Origin: Cylindrobasidium torrendii FP15055 ss-10
Taxonomy: Eukaryota; Basidiomycota; Agaricomycetes; Agaricales; Physalacriaceae
Length of the DNA: 64,000 nucleotides
NCBI GenBank assembly: GCA_000934385.1
Contig: KN880497.1
Coordinates: 51,722-115,721, forward strand
Direction: 5' to 3'
The translations under genes were made by a program, and so were the position numbers. The notes below the pieces were generated by a model that worked only from the letters and a program-made list of their open reading frames with translations, was not told the origin of the DNA and made no database searches. Each line of letters starts with the position of its first letter. The first letter of the stretch is position 1. Below are positions 61,549 through 64,000 of this stretch, piece by piece.

Positions 61549-62487
61549 ATGGGAGCCACTCGTGCCGAGAAAGAAAACTACTTCGTCAAGCTGAAAGAGC
61601 TGCTTGCCAAATATCCCTCGATCTTTATCGTTAACGTCGACAATGTTGGATCGAACCAGATGCATCAGATTCGTGTCGCTCTCCGCGGCAAGGGTGTCGT
61701 CTTGATGGGCAAGAACACCATGGTTCGCCGCGCCCTCCGCACTTTCGTCTCGGAGAACCCTCAATACGAAAGGCTCCTTCCTCACGTCCGCGGAAACGTC
61801 GGCTTTGTGTTCACCGATGGTGACCTCAAGGACATTCGTGAGATCATCACCTCCAACAAGGTCGCAGCCCCCGCCCGTGCTGGTGCCCTCGCCACAGTCG
61901 ATGTCAGCATTCCTGCTGGTAACACTGGCATGGAGCCCGGCAAGACCTCCTTCTTCCAGGCCCTCGGTATCCCGACCAAGATCGCCCGTGGTACTATCGA
62001 AATCGTGGCGGACGTCAAGGTCGTGCATGCTGGCACTCGTGTTGGTCCCTCCGAGGCAACCCTGCTTAACATGTTGAACATCTCTCCGTTCACGTACGGT
62101 ATGGTTGTCGTCCAGATCTACGACTCTGGCAACAGCTTCAGCCCCGAGGTCCTCGATGTTGACGAGTCCGAGCTCGTTGACCGCTTCCTCTCGGGCATCA
62201 AGACCATCGCTGCTATCTCCCTGGCCCTCAACTACCCGACCATTGTCAGCGTTGTCCACTCTCTCGTCAACTCCTACAAGAACCTCCTCGCTGTCTCGAT
62301 TGCGACCGAGTACACTTTCGAGGGATCAGCTAAGGCCAAGGAGTACCTCGCCAACCCTGAGGCCTTTGCCGTCGCTGCTGCCCCGGCTGCTGCTGCCGAG
62401 GCTGCAGCCGCCCCCGCTGCAGAGGAGAAGAAGGAGGAAGAGGAGGAGGAGGAGGACGATGACATGGGCTTCGGTCTCTTCGATTAA
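61549..62487 (+). CDS. RPP0: 60S acidic ribosomal protein P0
   Basis: Ribosomal stalk base protein that anchors P1/P2 and binds elongation factors. Intronless frame of 312 residues, the usual size. It starts [20 protein letters not shown], contains the rRNA-binding helices ([40 protein letters not shown]) and the L10-like core [20 protein letters not shown]. The end is the stalk motif [12 protein letters not shown] after an Ala-rich hinge. Codon use is strongly biased to C-ending codons, as expected for a highly expressed gene. The upstream gene is divergent. Confidence 0.97.
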   Translation: MGATRAEKENYFVKLKELLAKYPSIFIVNVDNVGSNQMHQIRVALRGKGVVLMGKNTMVRRALRTFVSENPQYERLLPHVRGNVGFVFTDGDLKDIREIITSNKVAAPARAGALATVDVSIPAGNTGMEPGKTSFFQALGIPTKIARGTIEIVADVKVVHAGTRVGPSEATLLNMLNISPFTYGMVVVQIYDSGNSFSPEVLDVDESELVDRFLSGIKTIAAISLALNYPTIVSVVHSLVNSYKNLLAVSIATEYTFEGSAKAKEYLANPEAFAVAAAPAAAAEAAAAPAAEEKKEEEEEEEDDDMGFGLFD

Positions 62488-62815
62488 ACTGTAGCTATTA
62501 CTGTTTGTATTGTTACATCCCGAGTGCAAAGAGCTTGCATATGTCTGGTCTTATGATATCCAAAAGTCAAAGTACATATTTCTCGGTGCACTCGTAGGGC
62601 TTGAAGCTTGAGCTTGAGTTCCAAGTACCAAGAACTGCTGAGAAGAATATCAAGTATAACCGGCTTAGATATTACATCCCACAGCCAGAGTGGCACTTGA
62701 ATATATAGAGTAATTGGATATGTATTCGGTATACATAGTTTGCGTCGAAGTAGACTTAGTATCACCATGCGAAAATCCGAGGAGTTGGGAGTGTACATTA
62801 TTATATTCCTAGTGA
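62488..62815. other. Convergent intergenic region
   Basis: Between the P0 stop (+) and the luciferase-family stop (-), AT-rich, presumably 3' UTRs. Confidence 0.45.
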
Positions 62816-63698
62816 TTACTCAATGTATGAAAAGCCGTCCTTCGCTTCATCTGCTGTAGAGAGTCGCGAAACTTCGCGGGTGCCAGACATATACTGCATG
62901 GAGGCCACCATTATTTGCTCGCACACACTTAGCTCTTCCTCATCTCTCGGAGCATAAATCATGAGATACTCCTTTGGGAGGGGACAATGACGGCTGACAC
63001 CACTCAAAGGGTGACGCTCGCCCCATCCTTTGGCAACGACTAGAGCAAAAGTTATCAGTCTGCAGCAAGCTCAAGATGCGACATACCAAGGGCGCAGTCA
63101 GCGGGCGAGAGAACCCAGTGCATCGAGGAGTCGCTTGGATGAATATGTCCTATCTCCCTCCAGGCGCGCACGGCAACGTGATGTGGCTCGGTAACTGAGG
63201 AAGACAGCAACATTCCTTGGTGGTCACGCTCGTGCGGGGAAGTGTCGAGCTGAACGAAAGTAGCATTTGCAAGAGCAAGCTGGTTAAAGGTAGCAACCAG
63301 TTTCTAAGGTTTGTAAGTCGAAATAATTCAATCTGCAGACATGGTCTGTGACATACCTCGCGAATATCAGGGGATGGAAGACGATCCACTTGTCGGTGAG
63401 GAATGGCATGCCAGCCTAATGTCGGGCGGGAACCGCGGCGTTCTGGGATCTTCGACGCGTCAAGATATACTGCCGATGAGAAGTCGCTTTCGTATTCGGT
63501 AATGCTCAATGTCTCCCTGCTGAAGGCAGTTGCGAGAGTGGCCATGAACCATCCCAAGGGATTGTATGGAAATCCTCCTTCCCCTAGGCTGAGATATTTG
63601 CGATAGTTATCGACAGCCCACTCGAGGGACAAGCCTACGAGTCCGGTCGCTATAATAGCGCGGGGATGACGCGCAACCAGTGCTGCAAAATGGCTCAT
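62816..63698 (-). CDS. Fungal-luciferase-family protein (Luz homologue)
   Basis: Predicted 260 residues on three exons: 63698-63357, 63303-63087, 63039-62816, all in phase. The known fungal luciferase that oxidises 3-hydroxyhispidin is of very similar length (about 267). Features in the same order: one N-terminal membrane helix (HPRAIIATGLVGLSLEWAVD), then GGFPYNPLGWFMATLATAFS, ASKIPERRGSRPTLGWHAIP, and a C-terminal half with REIGHIHPSDSSMHWVLSPA, VVAKGWGERHPLSG, EYLMIYAPRDEEEL and IMVASMQYMSGTREVSRL. The HPSD-H, KGWGERHPL and YAPR-EEE blocks are diagnostic. Family members occur in many fungi that do not glow, so light emission does not follow. The start at 63698 places the ATG just before the membrane helix; a longer in-frame start at 63854 exists. 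No hispidin synthase or caffeylpyruvate hydrolase gene is in the window. Confidence 0.88.
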
Positions 63699-63860
63699 GA
63701 GATTTACGAGTAGTAGGAGGCAGAATGCTATGGCACTCAATCGTGGAAAATAATCAGGCGAAACTTTACAAGCATTTTCAACATAAACATACACTATGAG
63801 CGCAACATTCAATGGTATTACGGCAATATCTAGGTTAGTTTTCGTGGTTTTCACTCAAAG

Positions 63861-63962
63861 AGTTTCGCGAAAAAGCGGCGAACGCGCAACTTGAACCCTG
63901 TATACGCTGCGCGAAGCCTTAAGGCAGCCCATGCGAAACTTTCCCGCAACCTTCGCGAAACT
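63861..63962. promoter_or_regulatory. Inverted repeat with TTCGCGAA palindromes upstream of the luciferase-family gene
   Basis: AGTTTCGCGAA at 63861-63871 and its exact complement TTCGCGAAACT at 63952-63962, about 80 nt apart. Each centre (TTTCGCGAAA) is itself a palindrome, and a GCGAAACTTT half-copy lies between. They sit 163-264 nt upstream of the ATG of the minus-strand gene. Confidence 0.5.
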
Positions 63963-63979
63963 ACCGACTTCATTTTGGG

Positions 63980-63987
63980 TATAAATA
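63980..63987 (+). promoter_or_regulatory. TATA-like box near the right edge
   Basis: TATAAATA in GGGTATAAATACGG. It could serve a plus-strand gene beyond the window. Weak evidence alone. Confidence 0.3.
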
Positions 63988-64000
63988 CGGATACTACATC

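Noticed and set aside
61369..62259. Long minus-strand frame of 296 codons opposite P0
   Set aside because: It is antisense to a strongly codon-biased gene, which commonly leaves long open shadows. It has no motif.
62394..62470. Run of GAG/GAA repeats near the end of P0 as a microsatellite
   Set aside because: It codes the conserved acidic hinge before the stalk motif.

Overview
The window is nuclear DNA of a filamentous basidiomycete, most probably a wood- or litter-decaying agaricomycete. Genes sit on both strands, close together, and most are cut by many short introns (mostly about 45 to 60 nt, GT-AG). Several families point to Agaricomycetes: an AA14-type copper oxidase (LPMO), a DUF6593 protein, a fungal-luciferase-family protein, and an F-box protein with the usual agaricomycete N-terminal sequence. 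No rRNA, tRNA, CRISPR array or intact transposon was found. Exon structures were read by eye from splice signals and reading frame. Ends of the best-known genes are firm, while some internal exons are approximate.

Layout. 0-7 kb: a cut-off F-box gene, a gene-poor stretch, a homeodomain transcription factor with a 12-nt exon, and an unknown Ser/Pro-rich protein. 7-17 kb: kinesin-7, a Dug1/CNDP2-type M20 dipeptidase, the HOPS subunit Vps39/Vam6, and a DUF6593 protein. 17-28 kb: an ankyrin-repeat protein, the mRNA export receptor Mex67, a HAD phosphatase, the SNARE Sec9, a small multi-exon gene of unknown function, and an unknown Ser-rich protein. 29-35 kb: a secreted FMN-dependent alpha-hydroxyacid dehydrogenase, a 121-aa unknown, the AA14 LPMO, and an unknown coiled-coil protein. 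35.7-41 kb: a large protein resembling the meiotic axis proteins SYCP2/Red1. 41-52 kb: an M1 aminopeptidase, a FAD monooxygenase, proteasome lid subunit Rpn7, a zinc-finger gene with an in-frame stop, and the complex I 51-kDa subunit. 52-64 kb: a PDR-type ABC transporter, a large helical-repeat (PPR-like) protein, ribosomal P0, and the fungal-luciferase-family gene.

Most genes are independent housekeeping loci, so the window is not one pathway. Two unlinked themes stand out: membrane traffic (Vps39, Sec9) and gene expression or turnover (Mex67, P0, Rpn7, aminopeptidase, dipeptidase). The most interesting items are the full-length luciferase homologue with palindromes upstream of it, the SYCP2/Red1-like protein with three SUMO-interaction-like motifs, the homeodomain split by a 12-nt exon, a GC-AG intron inside the aminopeptidase GAMEN codon region, and the zinc-finger gene broken by a TAG.
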